Shown here in pieces: positions 56,019-64,000 of a stretch of 64,000 bases of DNA (positions within the stretch are counted from its first letter, which is position 1; each line of letters begins with the position of its first letter). The stretch covers positions 1-64,000 of the forward strand of contig NZ_JABXWI010000007.1 in NCBI RefSeq assembly GCF_014930365.1. Direction: 5' to 3'. The position numbers and the translations under genes are program-made. Origin of the DNA: Streptomyces caniscabiei. GTDB lineage: Bacteria; Actinomycetota; Actinomycetes; Streptomycetales; Streptomycetaceae. The notes beneath the pieces are model-generated. The model made no database searches. It had not been told where the DNA came from and worked only from the letters and a program-made list of their open reading frames with translations.

Positions 56019-57287
56019 ATGCGCGAACTGTCGCGAAGGGGAGTACTGGGACTCGGTGCGGGGGCGGCGGCCGGGCTGGGGCTGACCGGGTGCGGTACGG
56101 GGCTCGGGGGGACGCCGAGCCCGGCCGACGGGGCCGATGGTGGTGGCAAGGGCTCGGGGAAGAAGAAGCCGGGGAAGACGGCGAAGCCGCTGGGTGACGG
56201 GTCGACCTCGTACACGGGGAAGCAGCCGAACCAGCCGGCGAAGCCGCGGGCGCTGGCGCCCGGCGAGACGCCGCCGCAGTTCGTGGTCTTCTCCTGGGAC
56301 GGAGCCGGAGACGTCGGGAACGGCCTCTTCGAGCGGTTCTTGAAGGCCGGGCGGGACCACGACGCCCATATGACGTTCTTCCTCTCCGGGATCTATCTCC
56401 TCCCCGAGTCGAAGAAGCGCGTGTACCTGCCGCCGAACAACGCACCCGGCGCCTCCGACATCGGTTATCTGACGGACGAGCACATCAAGTCGACGCTGGG
56501 GCATGTGCGCACGGCGTGGCTCGACGGCCACGAGATAGGCACCCACTTCAACGGTCACTTCTGCGGCGGCACCGGCTCGGTCGGCAACTGGACGCCCAAG
56601 CAGTGGCGCAGCGAGATCGACCAGGCGAAGGCGTTCGTGAAGGAGTGGAAGACCAACAGCGGGTGGACGGACGTCGAACCGCTGCCGTTCGACTACGACA
56701 AGGAACTCGTCGGCGGGCGGACGCCGTGTCTGCTGGGGCAGGAGAACCTGCTGCCCACCGCCCGCGAGCTGGGCTGGCGCTACGACTCCTCCTCGCCCGG
56801 CGGCCTCCAGGTCTGGCCGAAGAAGAAGCAGGGTCTGTGGGACCTGCCCCTTCAGTCCGTGCCGTTCCCCGGGCGGAGCTTCGAGGTGCTCTCCATGGAC
56901 TACAACATCATGTACAACCAGTCCCAGAACTCCACCCAGGCCCCGCCCGCCAACTACCCGGCCTACCGCACCCAGGCGACCGGCGCGTACGTCGCCGGGT
57001 TCCAGCGGGCGTACGAGACGAACCGGGCGCCGCTGTTCATAGGGAACCACTTCGAGGAGTGGAACGGCGGGGTCTACATGGACGCCGTCGAGGAGGCCCT
57101 CAAGCACATCGCGCGGGCCAAGGAGAAGGCCAAGGACGGGGAGATACGGATCGTGTCCTTCCGGCAGTTCGTGGACTGGATGGACGCGCAGACACCGGAC
57201 GTCCTCGCCAAGCTCCAGACCCTCGGTGTGGGGCAGCAGCCGACGGGCGGGTGGAAGGAGTTCCTGGGGGCCGGTTCAGCCGCCTGA
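56019..57287 (+). CDS. Tat-type lipoprotein with NodB-like deacetylase domain
   Basis: A 422-aa exported protein. SRRGVLGLGAGAAAGLGLTG followed by Cys gives both a twin-arginine motif and a lipobox. After a Gly/Lys-rich linker the body begins PPQFVVFSWDGAGDVGNGLF near residue 87; FSWDG and HEIGTHFNGH (about 170-180) correspond to the Asp-His-His metal site of polysaccharide deacetylases. It ends IRIVSFRQFVDWMDAQ. It may trim cell-wall glycans near the membrane. AAGGGGGA precedes ATG 56019. It is the first gene after the tandem array and precedes the cytochrome c genes. Confidence 0.8.
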   Translation: MRELSRRGVLGLGAGAAAGLGLTGCGTGLGGTPSPADGADGGGKGSGKKKPGKTAKPLGDGSTSYTGKQPNQPAKPRALAPGETPPQFVVFSWDGAGDVGNGLFERFLKAGRDHDAHMTFFLSGIYLLPESKKRVYLPPNNAPGASDIGYLTDEHIKSTLGHVRTAWLDGHEIGTHFNGHFCGGTGSVGNWTPKQWRSEIDQAKAFVKEWKTNSGWTDVEPLPFDYDKELVGGRTPCLLGQENLLPTARELGWRYDSSSPGGLQVWPKKKQGLWDLPLQSVPFPGRSFEVLSMDYNIMYNQSQNSTQAPPANYPAYRTQATGAYVAGFQRAYETNRAPLFIGNHFEEWNGGVYMDAVEEALKHIARAKEKAKDGEIRIVSFRQFVDWMDAQTPDVLAKLQTLGVGQQPTGGWKEFLGAGSAA

Positions 57288-57352
57288 CCTGCGGGCATGG
57301 GGGCTGTCGACCCCGCCGTAAGCCCCCGAAACGGGCATGCGAAACTTTTCAC

Positions 57353-57952
57353 ATGAGTGTCCGTACGAGCCGCAGTCGTGCCGCTTTGCTCTCCGCCGGG
57401 GCCGCCGCCCTGGCGCTGACGCTGTCCGCCTGTGCGGGCGGCGGCATCGAGGGCGGTGGCGGCCAGACCGGGTTCATCACCGGCTCCGACGGGATCGCCA
57501 CGGTGAAGAAGGGGGACCGGGACACGGCGCCCGACCTCTCCGGCAAGACCATCGACGGCGAGCAGCTCGACCTCTCCGCCTACCAGGGCAAGATCATCGT
57601 CCTGAACGTGTGGGGTTCCTGGTGCGCGCCGTGCCGGGCCGAGGCACCCAACCTGTCGAAGGTCTCCAAGGACCTCGCCGACCAGGGCGTGCAGTTCGTC
57701 GGCATCAACACCCGCGACACCAGCACCCGGCCCGCGATCGCCTTCGAGGAGCAGTACAAGGTCGAGTACCCGAGCCTGTACGACCCCACCGGCAAGCTGC
57801 TGCTGCGCTTCGAGAAGGGCTCGCTCAACCCGCAGCTGATCCCCTCCACCCTGGTCATCGACCGGGAGGGGAAGCTCGCGGCCCGCACGCAGCAGGCGCT
57901 GAGCGAGGAGAAGCTGCGCAAGATGCTCCAGCCGATCCTCGCGGAGAAGTGA
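57353..57952 (+). CDS. resA: TlpA/ResA-like thiol-disulfide lipoprotein
   Basis: A 199-aa membrane-anchored thioredoxin. The signal ends at ALTLSAC (lipobox Cys near residue 27). LNVWGSWCAPCRAEAPNLSK holds the WCAPC redox pair near residues 89-93, and LIPSTLVIDREGKL carries the cis-Pro. It keeps apocytochrome c thiols reduced outside the cell, receiving electrons through CcdA encoded next, with ResB and CcsB after that. The symbol follows the Bacillus nomenclature. ATG 57353. Confidence 0.93.
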   Translation: MSVRTSRSRAALLSAGAAALALTLSACAGGGIEGGGGQTGFITGSDGIATVKKGDRDTAPDLSGKTIDGEQLDLSAYQGKIIVLNVWGSWCAPCRAEAPNLSKVSKDLADQGVQFVGINTRDTSTRPAIAFEEQYKVEYPSLYDPTGKLLLRFEKGSLNPQLIPSTLVIDREGKLAARTQQALSEEKLRKMLQPILAEK

Positions 57953-57953
57953 C

Positions 57954-58754
57954 GTGATGGTGTCGGGAACGTCCGATCCGGTCATGGCTGCCGCGCTGAC
58001 CACGACCGCCGCCGAGCTGAACGAGACCGTCTTCAACGGGGCGCTGCTGCTGGCCCTGCCGATCGCCGTCCTCGGCGGGCTCGTCTCCTTCTTCTCGCCC
58101 TGTGTCCTGCCGCTGGTGCCCGGCTATCTGTCGTACGTCACCGGAGTCGGCGGCACCGACCTGGTGGACGCCCGCCGGGGCCGGATGGTGGCCGGGGCCG
58201 GGCTGTTCGTGCTCGGGTTCACCTTCGTGTTCGTCTCCAGCGGCGCGCTCTTCGGCTACTTCGGCCGGACCCTGCTGGAGCACCAGGACGTCCTCACCAA
58301 GGTGCTCGGCGTCCTGATGATCACCATGGGCCTGTTCTTCATGGGGCTGATGCCCTGGTTCACCCAGCGCGAGTTCCGCTTCCACACCAAGCCCACCACC
58401 GGTCTGGTGGGCGCCCCGATACTCGGTGCGCTCTTCGGCATCGGCTGGGTGCCCTGCATCGGACCCACCCTCGCCTCGGTCAACGCCCTCGCCCTCGAAC
58501 AGGCCAGCGCCGGTCGAGGCGCCCTGCTGATGGTGGCGTACTGTCTGGGGCTGGGCCTGCCCTTCGTGCTCGCCGCGGTGGCCTTCCGCAAGGCGCTCGG
58601 CGCCTTCGCCTGGGTCAAGCGGCACTACGCGTGGGTGCTGCGCATCGGCGGCGGCATGATGATCACGATCGGACTGCTCATGCTGACCGGCGCCTGGGAC
58701 CGCATCGTTCAGGAGATGCAGGTCTGGTCCTCCGGCTTCACCCCTGGGATCTGA
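57954..58754 (+). CDS. ccdA: CcdA thiol-electron carrier
   Basis: A 266-aa membrane protein with six hydrophobic helices, carrying electrons from cytoplasmic thioredoxin to the outer thiol protein. LVSFFSPCVLPLVPGYLSYV holds the first redox Cys near residue 50, and IGWVPCIGPTLASVNALA the second near residue 165. Its GTG is two bases after the TlpA stop; ATG 57957 is also possible. Conserved order TlpA, CcdA, ResB, CcsB supports a single operon. Confidence 0.95.
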   Translation: MMVSGTSDPVMAAALTTTAAELNETVFNGALLLALPIAVLGGLVSFFSPCVLPLVPGYLSYVTGVGGTDLVDARRGRMVAGAGLFVLGFTFVFVSSGALFGYFGRTLLEHQDVLTKVLGVLMITMGLFFMGLMPWFTQREFRFHTKPTTGLVGAPILGALFGIGWVPCIGPTLASVNALALEQASAGRGALLMVAYCLGLGLPFVLAAVAFRKALGAFAWVKRHYAWVLRIGGGMMITIGLLMLTGAWDRIVQEMQVWSSGFTPGI

Positions 58755-58758
58755 GCCA

Positions 58759-60759
58759 ATGACGACGACCGACTCCGGCCGCGAGGCCTCCGGCGAGCGA
58801 GAGAACACCGCCCGGCGCACCGGCGGTGGCAAGGGCCGCCCGGCCGACGCGGCGCAGTCCACGGAGAAGGGCCGGACGTCCGGGGAAAGCGGATCCACCG
58901 CCCCCGACCGGCCTGCCGCTTCGCCCTCCCCCGCCGATCGTGTCTCCGCCTCCGCCTCCGCCGACGACAACGACCTCGGTGCCGCCGGATCGCAGCTCTC
59001 CACCGCCCCGCGGGAGGACGCGCCCAACCTGCCGACGCTCGGGGTGATCGGGTGGGCCCGCTGGTTCTGGCGGCAGCTGACCTCGATGCGGGTCGCGCTC
59101 ATCCTGCTGTTCATGCTGTCGCTCGCGGCGATCCCCGGCTCGCTGATCCCGCAGTCCGGGCAGGACGAGACCCGGGTCGCCGACTTCATGGAGCGGCACG
59201 ACACCCTGGGGCCGATCTACGAGAAGCTCGGGCTGTTCCACGTCTACAGCTCGGTGTGGTTCTCGGCGATCTACATCCTGCTGTTCATCTCGCTCATCGG
59301 CTGCATCGTGCCCCGCACCTGGCAGTTCGTGGGCCAGCTGCGCGGCCGCCCGCCGGGCGCGCCCAAGCGGCTGACCCGGCTGCCCGCCTACGCGACCTGG
59401 CGCACGGAGGCCGAGCCGGAGCAGGTGCGCGAGGCGGCGCTGAAGGCGCTGAAGAAGCGCCGGTTCCGCGCGCACGTCGTCGGCGACGCGGTCGCCGCCG
59501 AGAAGGGCTATCTGCGGGAGGCCGGCAACCTCGCCTTCCACATCGCCCTGATCGTGATGCTCGTCGCCTTCGCCTGGGGGCAGCTCTACCGCTCCGAGGG
59601 CAACAAGCTGATCGTCGAGGGCGGCGGCTTCGCCAACACCCTCACGCAGTACGACGACTTCAAGTCCGGCAACCTCTTCACCGCCGAGGACCTCAACCCC
59701 TTCAGCTTCGACCTCAAGAACTTCCGGGGCACCTACGAGGCGAGCGGCCCGAACAAGGGCACGCCCCGGATCTACGAGGCCTCCATCGACTACGCGGTCG
59801 GCGCCGACGGCAAGGAGAAGTCGACCAAGATCGAGGTCAACAAGCCGCTGGAGATCGGCGACTCCAAGGTCTACCTGGTCAGCCACGGTTACGCGCCCGT
59901 GATCACCGTGCGGGACGGCAAGGGCAAGGTCGTCTTCAGCGATGCCGCGCCGCTGCTGCCGCTGGACTCCAACGTCACCTCCTCCGGCGCGATCAAGGTC
60001 ACGGACGGCTACACCAACGCCGAGGGGCAGCGGGAGCAGCTCGGTTTCCAGGCGTTCTTCCTGCCGACGTACGGCGGCAAGAACACGGCCGTGCTCTCGC
60101 AGTTCCCCGCGCTGCTCAACCCCGTGCTCAACCTGGAGCCGTACCACGGCGATCTCGGGATCGACTCGGGTGTGCCGCAGAGCGTGTACCGCCTGGAGAA
60201 GCGGAAGCTGAAGGCGTACGAGGACTCCAAGGGCGCGCAGGTACGGGAGAACCTGAAGCCGGGGGAGACGATGACGCTGCCCGGGGGCAACGGCACGGTC
60301 ACCTTCGACGGGGTGAAGGAGTGGGCCGGCTTCCAGGTCACCCAGCAGCCCGGCAGCGGGTGGGCGCTCGGCGGAGCCGTCACCGCGATTCTGGGGCTCG
60401 CCGCGTCCCTCTTCGTCCAGCGCCGCCGGGTGTGGGTGCGGGCGGTGACCGGGCCGGACGGGGTGACCGTCGTGGAGATGGCGGGCCTTGGGCGCAGCGA
60501 GTCGGCGAAGGTGCCGGAAGAGTTGGGTGACCTGGCTGCCATCGTCCACGCCGAAGCGCCCACTGCCGCTGAGCCTGAGCTTGACAGCGAGCCGTCGGCT
60601 GCGGTTGAGGCCGAGGGCGGTGACGCTGACCGGCGCTTGCAGGGTGCCGCTGCGCCCACCCGTGCCGCCCCAGCGGCACGATTGCCCGCAGAGAGTGCGG
60701 GCACGACATCGCCCTCCCCCCAACCCCCAGTCGTACCCTCCGAAGGGGCTGAGAAGTGA
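58759..60759 (+). CDS. resB: ResB cytochrome c biogenesis protein
   Basis: A 666-aa membrane protein, one half of the System II cytochrome c synthetase with CcsB. After an unusually long disordered N-terminus (about 95 residues) come helices including TSMRVALILLFMLSLAAIPG and FHVYSSVWFSAIYILLFISL, a third near 252-275, a large outer domain (about 275-530), and a final helix near 535-555. It carries heme across the membrane and joins it to CxxCH sites. The Ala-rich C-terminal tail contains a 47-bp dispersed repeat (60645-60691). The next gene starts in its stop codon. Confidence 0.94.
   Translation: MTTTDSGREASGERENTARRTGGGKGRPADAAQSTEKGRTSGESGSTAPDRPAASPSPADRVSASASADDNDLGAAGSQLSTAPREDAPNLPTLGVIGWARWFWRQLTSMRVALILLFMLSLAAIPGSLIPQSGQDETRVADFMERHDTLGPIYEKLGLFHVYSSVWFSAIYILLFISLIGCIVPRTWQFVGQLRGRPPGAPKRLTRLPAYATWRTEAEPEQVREAALKALKKRRFRAHVVGDAVAAEKGYLREAGNLAFHIALIVMLVAFAWGQLYRSEGNKLIVEGGGFANTLTQYDDFKSGNLFTAEDLNPFSFDLKNFRGTYEASGPNKGTPRIYEASIDYAVGADGKEKSTKIEVNKPLEIGDSKVYLVSHGYAPVITVRDGKGKVVFSDAAPLLPLDSNVTSSGAIKVTDGYTNAEGQREQLGFQAFFLPTYGGKNTAVLSQFPALLNPVLNLEPYHGDLGIDSGVPQSVYRLEKRKLKAYEDSKGAQVRENLKPGETMTLPGGNGTVTFDGVKEWAGFQVTQQPGSGWALGGAVTAILGLAASLFVQRRRVWVRAVTGPDGVTVVEMAGLGRSESAKVPEELGDLAAIVHAEAPTAAEPELDSEPSAAVEAEGGDADRRLQGAAAPTRAAPAARLPAESAGTTSPSPQPPVVPSEGAEK
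60645..60691. repeat. 47-bp dispersed repeat, copy 2
   Basis: Differs at three of 47 bases from 31101-31147 in the DUF2637 gene. Core GTGCCGCCCCAGCGGCAC is nearly a perfect palindrome. Here it encodes GAAAPTRAAPAARLPA in the disordered tail of ResB. Confidence 0.85.
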
Positions 60760-61853
60760 CTCTCGCCGCCGCCACCAACGAAAACCTCGCGAACCTCAGC
60801 AACACGCTGATCTACTCCGCGATGGCCGTGTACACCCTGGCCTTCTTCGCCTACATCGCCGAATGGCTCTTCGGGAGCCGCAGCAAGGTGGGCCGGACGG
60901 CCGCCGCGCTGACCGCCGAGGGTGGTGGCGCCGCGGCGAAGAAGGCGGCCGCGCCCGCGGTGACCGTGAAGACGGCCGGCGGCACCGACGTGCTGGAGCG
61001 GCCGAAGGTGGTCGTACGGGCCGTGTCCGGCTCCCGTGACGTGCCGGACGGGCCCGGCGCCCACGGCGGGGACGAGCAGGGCGACCTCTACGGCCGTATC
61101 GCCGTGTCCCTCACGGTGCTCGCCTTCCTCGTGGAGTTCGGCGGGGTGCTCACGCGGGCGCTCTCGGTGCAGCGGGCGCCGTGGGGCAACATGTACGAGT
61201 TCAACATCACCTTCTCCACCGTGGCCGTCGGGGTGTACCTCGCGCTGCTGGCGTTGAAGAAGAACGTCCGCTGGCTGGGGCTGCCGCTCATCACGACCGT
61301 CCTCCTCGATCTCGGTCTCGCCGTCACTGTCTTGTACACCGCCAGCGACCAGTTGGTTCCCGCCCTGCACTCGTACTGGCTCTACATCCACGTCTCGACG
61401 GCGATCTTCTGCGGCGCCGTGTTCTACGTCGGCGCGGTCGGCACGATCCTGTACCTGTTCAAGGACTCCTACGAGAGCAAGCTGGCGAGCGGCGGCCGGC
61501 CGGGCCGGTTCGCGACCTCGGTGATGGAGCGGCTGCCCGCCTCGGCCTCGCTCGACAAGTTCTCGTACCGCGTCAACGCAGCCGTCTTCCCGTTGTGGAC
61601 GTTCACGATCATCGCGGGCGCCATCTGGGCGGGCGACGCGTGGGGTCGCTACTGGGGCTGGGACCCCAAGGAGACCTGGTCGTTCATCACCTGGGTCGCC
61701 TACGCCTGCTACCTGCACGCCCGTGCCACGGCCGGCTGGAAGGGCCGCAAGGCCGCGTACATCGCCATCGCCGCGTTCGCCTGCTGGCTGTTCAACTACT
61801 ACGGCGTCAACATCTTCGTCAGCGGCAAGCACTCCTACGCCGACGTCGGCTGA
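60756..61853 (+). CDS. ccsB: CcsB/CcsA cytochrome c synthetase subunit
   Basis: A 365-aa membrane protein with about eight helices, the catalytic partner of ResB in System II heme attachment. GRYWGWDPKETWSFITW is the conserved tryptophan-rich heme-binding (WWD) motif near residue 300. Histidines in LVPALHSYWLYIHVSTAIF and CYLHARATAGWKG are the expected heme ligands. GTG 60756 overlaps the ResB stop (GTGA). A long hairpin terminator follows, ending the operon. Confidence 0.95.
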   Translation: MTLAAATNENLANLSNTLIYSAMAVYTLAFFAYIAEWLFGSRSKVGRTAAALTAEGGGAAAKKAAAPAVTVKTAGGTDVLERPKVVVRAVSGSRDVPDGPGAHGGDEQGDLYGRIAVSLTVLAFLVEFGGVLTRALSVQRAPWGNMYEFNITFSTVAVGVYLALLALKKNVRWLGLPLITTVLLDLGLAVTVLYTASDQLVPALHSYWLYIHVSTAIFCGAVFYVGAVGTILYLFKDSYESKLASGGRPGRFATSVMERLPASASLDKFSYRVNAAVFPLWTFTIIAGAIWAGDAWGRYWGWDPKETWSFITWVAYACYLHARATAGWKGRKAAYIAIAAFACWLFNYYGVNIFVSGKHSYADVG

Positions 61854-61871
61854 GTCCGCCGAGGAACACAC

Positions 61872-61917
61872 CGAAGGCCGGTTCCCTTGTGACGTGAGTC
61901 ACGGGAACCGGCCTTCG
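61872..61917 (+). terminator. terminator of the ccs operon
   Basis: CGAAGGCCGGTTCCC and GGGAACCGGCCTTCG pair perfectly; the inner GTGAC/GTCAC pair extends the stem with a two-base bulge. It lies 18 bases after the ccsB stop and before the ECF sigma gene. Confidence 0.9.
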
Positions 61918-61938
61918 GCGTACGGACAGGGGGAGGAC

Positions 61939-62640
61939 GTGGAGACGAATGACGGGGACACGGGGGACCGGCGTGCGTGGCGCGCGCGGATCAGGGACGG
62001 GGACGCGGGGGCGTTCGGGGAGGTCTTCGACGCCTACGCGCGGTCCGTCTACAACCATGCCTTCCGGCTGACGGGGGACTGGTCGACGGCCGAGGACATC
62101 GTGTCGCTGACCTTCCTGGAGGCGTGGCGGCTGCGGGGGCGGCTGGACGCGGAGGGGGGTTCGCCGCGGCCGTGGCTGCTCGGCATCGCCACCAACGTGG
62201 CGCGCAACACCCGCCGGGCCGGCCGGCGCCATGCCGCCGCCGTCGCGCGGCTGCCGAGGCCCGAGTCGGTGCGGGACTTCGCCGACGAGGTCGCCGGGAA
62301 CCTCGACGACCAGGCGTATCTGCGGGCCGTGCGCACGGCGCTGGACCGGCTGCGGCGGCCCGAGCGGGAGGTGCTCGCGCTGTGCGCGTGGGGCGGCCTG
62401 GACTATGCGGCCGCCGCGGAGGCGCTCGGCATCCCGGTCGGGACCGTGCGCTCCCGCCTCTCCCGGGCCCGCGCCAAACTCGCCGCGCAGCTCGCGGCCG
62501 GAGAGAAGGGCGCCGGGAAGCAGACAGCCGGGAAGCAGGGCGCCGGGGAGCCGGGTGCCCGGGAACCCGATTCCCGCCGCGGACAGACAAGAGACGGCCG
62601 CGCCTCCGTGGCCGGGCCCATTCAGGAGGGGAACCCGTGA
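61939..62640 (+). CDS. ECF-family RNA polymerase sigma factor
   Basis: A 233-aa sigma-70-family regulator. Region 2 (about 20-95) includes AFGEVFDAYARSVYNHAFRL, DIVSLTFLEAWRLRG and GIATNVARNTRRAGR. Region 4 (about 130-185) includes RRPEREVLALCAWGGLDYAA and VGTVRSRLSRARAKL. The tail (about 190-233) is unusual: GAGKQTAGKQGAGEPGAREP repeats with no clear fold. GTG 61939 is preceded by GGGGAGG. It overlaps the next gene by four bases. The layout matches the sigma plus CU044_5270 pairs of actinobacteria. Confidence 0.92.
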   Translation: METNDGDTGDRRAWRARIRDGDAGAFGEVFDAYARSVYNHAFRLTGDWSTAEDIVSLTFLEAWRLRGRLDAEGGSPRPWLLGIATNVARNTRRAGRRHAAAVARLPRPESVRDFADEVAGNLDDQAYLRAVRTALDRLRRPEREVLALCAWGGLDYAAAAEALGIPVGTVRSRLSRARAKLAAQLAAGEKGAGKQTAGKQGAGEPGAREPDSRRGQTRDGRASVAGPIQEGNP

Positions 62641-63734
62641 ACGACAACCCGTCCCCCCGGGACGAGGACGAGCCGGCCGACGCCGGCGTCCCCACCGCCG
62701 TCGAGCGGGACCTCCCTCCGGGCCGTCACCGCGTCCTGAGGGAGCAGTTGATGCGTGAGATCGAGAACGGCGGCGAGACCCCGGTCGTACGGCCGCGTAC
62801 CGCGCTCTGGCGGCGGCCCGCCTTCGTGGGGCCCGCCGCGGCGGCCGCGCTGACCGTCGCGATCGTGGTGGGCGCCGCGGTGACACAGCAGGCGGCCGTG
62901 CCGCTGACGACCCATGCGGACGGCTCCGGCGACCGGCGCCTGGGCGAGGCGAAGCGCAGCGACCAGCGCGCGGCCGAACTGCTGGAGCGGATCGCGGAGG
63001 CGGCCGGGAGCCGGAGCCTGCCCAAGGTGAGGGACGACCAGTTCGTCTACACCGAACGGAACGACTACCACTGGAAGATGGACCCCGAGAAGAACGACAT
63101 GCCCTGCCCCATGACCCTGGAGGGGTACCCCTACGGCCTGCGCGAGTTCTGGTCGTCGGTGGACGGGCAGCACAACGGGCTGCAACGGGAGCGTGGGGTG
63201 GACGGCGAGGTGGCGGAGCTGTCGCTCGGTAAGCAGCTCCCCGTCAAGAACGGTGTCAGCTTCTTCCGGGAGGTGGAGGACGAACTGCCGACCGATGCCG
63301 ACGGGATGTACCGCTATCTGTACGGGCTGAAGGGCGACGAGCGGGCGTCCGGCGCGAAGTCGGCTGACCGGAAGGCCTTGGAGAAGGCGTCCACACTGCT
63401 CGCCGAGCAGCTGCTGCCACCGAAGGTGGAGGTCGCGCTGTACCGGGCCGTCGCGCGGATTCCGGGACTGACCGTGTACGAGGGGTCCGTCGACGCGGCG
63501 GGCCGTACGGGAATCTCGGTCGGCCTCACGGGCAACTGGCCCGAAGACCGGGGCCACGGGCCCACCCGGCACGAACTCCTCTTCGACACACGGACGCTGG
63601 CCTTCCTCGCCGCGGACACCGTCAAGCTCGACCCTCCGGCCGACGACTGCGACACCCTCGCGGCGGGCGACCTCGTCTCGTCGGTGGCGATCCTGGAACG
63701 CACGGTGGTCGACAGCGTCACCGAACGGCCCTAG
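62637..63734 (+). CDS. CU044_5270-family membrane protein, sigma partner
   Basis: A 365-aa single-pass membrane protein always found with an ECF sigma factor. The cytoplasmic N-terminus (about 1-60) has LPPGRHRVLREQLMREIEN, the membrane helix is at about 62-84 (AFVGPAAAAALTVAIVVGAA), and the outer domain includes VRDDQFVYTERNDYHWKM and RIPGLTVYEGSVDAAGRTG. It is likely an anti-sigma factor or a sensor that controls its release. GTG 62637 overlaps the sigma stop (GTGA). Confidence 0.88.
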   Translation: MNDNPSPRDEDEPADAGVPTAVERDLPPGRHRVLREQLMREIENGGETPVVRPRTALWRRPAFVGPAAAAALTVAIVVGAAVTQQAAVPLTTHADGSGDRRLGEAKRSDQRAAELLERIAEAAGSRSLPKVRDDQFVYTERNDYHWKMDPEKNDMPCPMTLEGYPYGLREFWSSVDGQHNGLQRERGVDGEVAELSLGKQLPVKNGVSFFREVEDELPTDADGMYRYLYGLKGDERASGAKSADRKALEKASTLLAEQLLPPKVEVALYRAVARIPGLTVYEGSVDAAGRTGISVGLTGNWPEDRGHGPTRHELLFDTRTLAFLAADTVKLDPPADDCDTLAAGDLVSSVAILERTVVDSVTERP

Positions 63735-63749
63735 GGGGAGCCGTGAGCC

Positions 63750-63778
63750 GGGGGTCGGGCCCCCGGCCCCCGACCCCC
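63750..63778. terminator. GC-rich hairpin
   Basis: GGGGGTCGGG and CCCGACCCCC form a 10-bp stem between the two convergent genes; further CCCCCGACCCCC repeats follow. A plausible bidirectional terminator. Confidence 0.6.
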
Positions 63779-63790
63779 GACCCCCGTCGT

Positions 63791-64000
63791 CTACAGGACT
63801 GATGCGGGGACGAGCGATGCCAGGGCTCGGCGGAGGTGTTCGGTGGTTTCGGGGGCCGGTGGGGAGAAGGGGTCCGTCGTCCGGCGGGCCGCGTGGAGGA
63901 CGCGGCGTACGCGCAGCCGGAGGTCGGGGGTCGTGCCGGTCGCGTCGAGGGCGGTGGGGATGCGGGTGTCGTCGGGGGTGTGGTGCGGGGCCGAGGCGAT
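63791..64000 (-). CDS. C-terminal fragment of an unidentified protein
   Basis: The last 69 codons of a minus-strand gene whose start is beyond the window, ending in TAG at 63791-63793. Nearly every third codon position is G or C, so the frame is real. The visible end includes LRLRVRRVLHAARRTTDPFS and EHLRRALASLVPASVL. Too little is present to name the protein. Confidence 0.6.
   Translation of the reverse strand: MASAPHHTPDDTRIPTALDATGTTPDLRLRVRRVLHAARRTTDPFSPPAPETTEHLRRALASLVPASVL

Noticed and set aside
54585..56445. Open frames through the tandem array, reading AP-GARAPG-type peptides
   Set aside because: They arise because the units are close to a multiple of three and lack stops; no ribosome site or conserved domain, and all frames look alike.
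30456..64000. Prophage, insertion sequence or biosynthetic gene cluster
   Set aside because: No integrase, transposase, terminase, polyketide or peptide synthetase domain is found in the translations.

Overview
The window is GC-rich (third codon positions mostly G or C), with GTG and TTG starts, many start/stop-overlapping genes and proteins that are typical of Streptomyces (BldN, RsbN, BdtA, Rex with hemACD, class I LysRS, DUF2637, DUF3558). I read it as a chromosomal core segment of a Streptomyces species. I see no tRNA gene, prophage, insertion sequence, CRISPR array or secondary-metabolite cluster.

Layout. 0-0.15 kb: 3' end of a 5S rRNA gene and the rRNA-operon terminator. 0.2-7.3 kb: HAD hydrolase, MFS permease, AcuC-like deacetylase, a putative phosphatase, the developmental BldD target bdtA, the 32-residue ribosomal protein bS22, a nucleotide-sugar-type epimerase and an acyltransferase. 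7.3-11.5 kb: the developmental sigma factor gene bldN and its anti-sigma gene rsbN, a SerB-like HAD phosphatase and a glutaredoxin. 11.7-18.2 kb: rex-hemA-hemC-hemD with a Rex operator, then hemB. 18.2-26.4 kb: lipoprotein, HTH-membrane protein, DUF805, methyltransferase, kinase-like, aminotransferase, DUF4253 and secreted protein genes. 26.4-34.1 kb: argS and lysS (divergent), then a DUF2637 protein and two DUF3558-like lipoproteins. 34.2-41.4 kb: rtcB, YnfA-like protein, SnoaL-like protein, SDR, a 56-aa membrane protein, AraC regulator, a luciferase-like monooxygenase/FMN reductase pair and a glycosyltransferase. 41.7-51.7 kb: two-component system, transglutaminase-like protein, RsbW-like ATPase, kinase-like protein, HTH-TOBE protein, a decayed subtilase, aminotransferase, Tat-exported class A beta-lactamase and an HTH regulator. 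51.8-61.9 kb: a protein with a long Asp-Arg repeat region, hemL, a histidine phosphatase, a striking tandem-repeat array, then the System II cytochrome c maturation genes (TlpA, CcdA, ResB, CcsB). 61.9-64 kb: an ECF sigma factor with its membrane partner, and the 3' end of one more gene.

The genes connect in two themes. One is tetrapyrrole and redox metabolism: HemL, HemA, HemB, HemC and HemD make uroporphyrinogen III, Rex ties hemACD to NADH/NAD+, and the Ccs genes attach heme to apocytochrome c. The other is development: bldN-rsbN and bdtA, each with a recognisable BldD or BldN control element.

The most unusual material is non-genic. A palindromic dispersed element (core CGCAGTTCCCCGCGCCCC) occurs at least six times, twice as head-to-head pairs, once inside the coding tail of a glycosyltransferase, and once amplified into about 19 degenerate units (55381-55920). 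A second 47-bp dispersed element sits inside two unrelated coding sequences. Eight genes have a -10 hexamer exactly 6-7 nt before the start codon, suggesting leaderless mRNAs.
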